This document shows, piece by piece, positions 4,924-6,549 of a DNA stretch of 6,549 bases. This stretch comes from Oxalobacteraceae bacterium UBA5157. GTDB lineage: Bacteria; Pseudomonadota; Gammaproteobacteria; Burkholderiales; Burkholderiaceae_D. The stretch is from contig DHXL01000060.1 of NCBI GenBank assembly GCA_002415335.1, positions 1 to 6,549 of the forward strand, written 5' to 3'. Under the pieces are notes generated by a model. The model made no database searches. It was not told the DNA's origin and was given only the letters and a program-made list of their open reading frames with translations. The position numbers were made by a program, and so were the translations under genes. The first letter of the stretch is position 1; every line of letters starts with the position of its first letter.

Positions 4924-4950
4924 AGACCACCCCCACCGCCGTTCTACAAT
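4921..4950 (+). promoter_or_regulatory. trpE: Possible second promoter directly before trpE
   Basis: TACAAT (4945-4950) matches the -10 consensus at five of six positions, with TTTAGA (4921-4926) as a four-of-six -35 at spacing 18. A start near 4957 would leave only about 12 leader bases, just enough to keep the GGAGAG (4959-4964). It would bypass the attenuator. Sequence match only. Confidence 0.3.
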
Positions 4951-4968
4951 AGCGGTCCGGAGAGAAAC

Positions 4969-6465
4969 ATGACTGAACTCGAATTCAAATCGCTGGCCAC
5001 GCAAGGCTACAACCGCATTCCATTGATCGCCGAAGCCTTCGCCGATCTCGAAACTCCGCTCACCCTGTATCTGAAGCTGGCGCAAGCCCAGCATGCCGGC
5101 AAAAACACCTTCCTGCTCGAATCGGTGGTCGGCGGCGAACGCTTCGGCCGTTATTCATTCATCGGCTTGCCGGCCAACACACTGATGCGCAGCTTCGGCA
5201 ACAAGACCGAGGTGCTGAAGAACGGCAGCGTGATGGAGACCCACGAAGGCAATCCGCTCGATTTCATCGCGCAATTCCAGTCGCGCTACAAGGTCGCGAT
5301 GCGCCCCGGCATGCCGCGCTTCTGCGGCGGACTGGCCGGCTATTTCGGCTACGACACGGTGCGCTATATCGAAAAGCGCCTCGCGCATTCGGCTCCGAAA
5401 GACGATCTCGGGCTGCCCGATATTCAATTGCTGGTCACCGAAGAACTCGCGGTGATCGACAACCTGTCCGGCAAGCTGTACCTGATCGTGTATGCCGATC
5501 CGAGCCAGGCCGAGGCGTTCCCCAAGGCGCGCCAGCGCCTGAAAGACTTGCGCGCGATGCTGCGCCGCGCGGTCGACGCGCCGGTCACCTCGGCCTCGGT
5601 ACGAACCGACATCGTGCGCGAATTCGCCAAGGAAGACTATTTGAAAGCGGTCGCCAAGGCCAAGGAATACATCATGGCCGGCGACCTGATGCAGGTGCAA
5701 ATCGGCCAGCGCATCAAGAAACCCTATGTCGATTCGCCGCTCACGCTGTATCGCGCGTTGCGTTCGCTGAATCCTTCGCCGTATATGTATTTCTACAATT
5801 TCGGGGACATGCAAATCGTCGGTGCCTCGCCTGAAATCCTGGTGCGCAACGAAACCGTCAGCGACGGCAGCAAGAAGGTCACGATCCGTCCGCTTGCCGG
5901 CACCCGCCCGCGCGGCGCGACGCCCGAGCGCGACGCCGAACTGGCCACCGAACTGCTGGCCGACCCGAAGGAAATCGCCGAGCACGTGATGCTGATCGAC
6001 CTGGCTCGCAACGACATCGGCCGCATCGCCGAAACCGGCAGCGTGAAGGTTACCGACCAATTCGTCGTCGAAAAATATTCGCATGTGCAGCACATCGTCT
6101 CGAACGTCGAAGGCACGCTCGCATCCGGCCTGTCGAATCTGGACGTGCTGAAAGCGACCTTCCCGGCCGGCACGCTGTCGGGCGCGCCGAAAGTGCGCGC
6201 GATGGAATTGATCGACGAACTCGAATTGACCAAGCGCGGCATCTACGGCGGCGCTTGCGGTTACCTGTCGTTCGGCGGCGAAATGGATTTGGCGATCGCA
6301 ATCCGCACCGGCGTGATCAAGGATGGCATGCTGTACGTGCAAGCGGCGGCCGGCATCGTGGCCGATTCAGTGCCCGAAATGGAATGGCAAGAGACCGAAA
6401 ACAAGGCGCGCGCGGTGTTGCGCGCAGCCGAGCAAGTGCAAGACGGCCTGGACGGGGAGATCTAA
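4969..6465 (+). CDS. trpE: Anthranilate synthase component I
   Basis: A 498-residue protein, normal for TrpE. With TrpG it converts chorismate and glutamine-derived ammonia to anthranilate, the first committed step of tryptophan synthesis, in the cytoplasm. The N-terminal domain carries LLES (49-52), the motif that shapes the tryptophan feedback site, so allosteric inhibition is expected. The chorismate-binding domain shows NPSPYMYF (268-275), GASPEILVR (285-293), RPLAGTRPRG (307-316), KEIAEHVMLIDLARND (334-349), VQHIVSNVEG (373-382, with His375 at the catalytic-histidine position), GTLSGAPKVRAMELI (401-415), YGGACGYLSFGG (426-437) and GIVADSVPEMEWQETENKA (462-480). The ATG at 4969 is supported by GGAGAG (4959-4964); an in-frame GTG at 4897 would translate through the attenuator and is rejected. 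The only tryptophan is Trp473. trpG follows after one base. Confidence 0.97.
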   Translation: MTELEFKSLATQGYNRIPLIAEAFADLETPLTLYLKLAQAQHAGKNTFLLESVVGGERFGRYSFIGLPANTLMRSFGNKTEVLKNGSVMETHEGNPLDFIAQFQSRYKVAMRPGMPRFCGGLAGYFGYDTVRYIEKRLAHSAPKDDLGLPDIQLLVTEELAVIDNLSGKLYLIVYADPSQAEAFPKARQRLKDLRAMLRRAVDAPVTSASVRTDIVREFAKEDYLKAVAKAKEYIMAGDLMQVQIGQRIKKPYVDSPLTLYRALRSLNPSPYMYFYNFGDMQIVGASPEILVRNETVSDGSKKVTIRPLAGTRPRGATPERDAELATELLADPKEIAEHVMLIDLARNDIGRIAETGSVKVTDQFVVEKYSHVQHIVSNVEGTLASGLSNLDVLKATFPAGTLSGAPKVRAMELIDELELTKRGIYGGACGYLSFGGEMDLAIAIRTGVIKDGMLYVQAAAGIVADSVPEMEWQETENKARAVLRAAEQVQDGLDGEI

Positions 6466-6466
6466 C

Positions 6467-6549
6467 ATGCTGCTGATGATCGATAACTACGACTCGTTCA
6501 CCTACAACCTGGTGCAGTATTTCGGCGAACTGGGCGAAGACGTGCGCAC
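6467..6549 (+). CDS. trpG: Anthranilate synthase component II (glutamine amidotransferase), 5' end only
   Basis: The first 27 codons of TrpG are present, MLLMIDNYDSFTYNLVQYFG and onward, which is the classic class I glutamine amidotransferase N terminus (IDNYDSFTYNL); the window ends before the catalytic Cys-His-Glu triad. The protein supplies ammonia from glutamine to TrpE. The ATG lies one base after the trpE stop and is preceded by GGGGAGA (6454-6460) inside the end of trpE, so the two subunits should be made in coupled, matching amounts. In related genomes trpD and trpC usually follow; that is off the window. Confidence 0.95.
   Translation, partial: MLLMIDNYDSFTYNLVQYFGELGEDVR

Noticed and set aside
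4897..4968. Upstream in-frame GTG start for trpE adding 24 residues
   Set aside because: It lies inside the attenuator hairpin, would translate the T tract and a proline run, has no ribosome-binding site, and family members begin at the downstream Met.
5155..6342. 395-codon open frame on the minus strand inside trpE
   Set aside because: Lies wholly antisense to a clear trpE with full motifs; its His/Gln/Arg-rich composition is typical of a high-GC antisense shadow.

Overview
The window looks like a chromosomal housekeeping segment of a betaproteobacterium in Burkholderiales, most likely an Oxalobacteraceae relative (Herbaspirillum / Herminiimonas / Collimonas type). The basis is the gene order mltA-apaG / rpe-gph-trpE-trpG, which is familiar from Burkholderiales, together with moderately high GC and GC-rich third codon positions. 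The genus is an inference from remembered gene order; no search was run. No mobile element, CRISPR array, tRNA or rRNA was seen.

Layout, left to right. An enoyl-CoA hydratase gene (minus strand) fills 1-773, and its last codons lie off the left edge. A 198-bp divergent intergenic region follows, with a good sigma70-type promoter for a universal stress protein (972-1409, plus). That gene meets mltA tail to tail, and their stop codons share a CTAG. mltA (lytic transglycosylase lipoprotein, minus) runs 2602-1406. A previously easy-to-miss 48-codon gene for a single-pass membrane protein (2619-2765, plus) sits in the gap between mltA and apaG, head to head with mltA. apaG (3161-2787, minus) is divergent from the rpe-gph pair (3277-4670, plus), which overlap by ATGA. 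A large hairpin over the gph stop codon followed by a T-rich stretch probably ends that transcript.

The most informative region is 4671-4968, between gph and trpE. It looks blank at first but holds a trp attenuation leader: a 25-codon leader peptide gene (trpL, 4778-4855) with three Trp codons in six codons near its end, a long imperfect RNA hairpin that starts in the last Trp codon and spans the leader stop, and a second hairpin followed by seven T residues. Upstream is a pair of near-identical 15-bp direct repeats. trpE (4969-6465) and the start of trpG (6467 onward) follow, separated by one base.

How the genes work together: rpe and gph serve the pentose phosphate / Calvin-type sugar phosphate pool and 2-phosphoglycolate salvage; trpE and trpG form anthranilate synthase, the committed step of tryptophan synthesis, apparently controlled by tryptophan supply through ribosome stalling in trpL. 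mltA and the small membrane protein concern the envelope, though the link between them is only positional. The enoyl-CoA hydratase and stress protein are separate units at the left.
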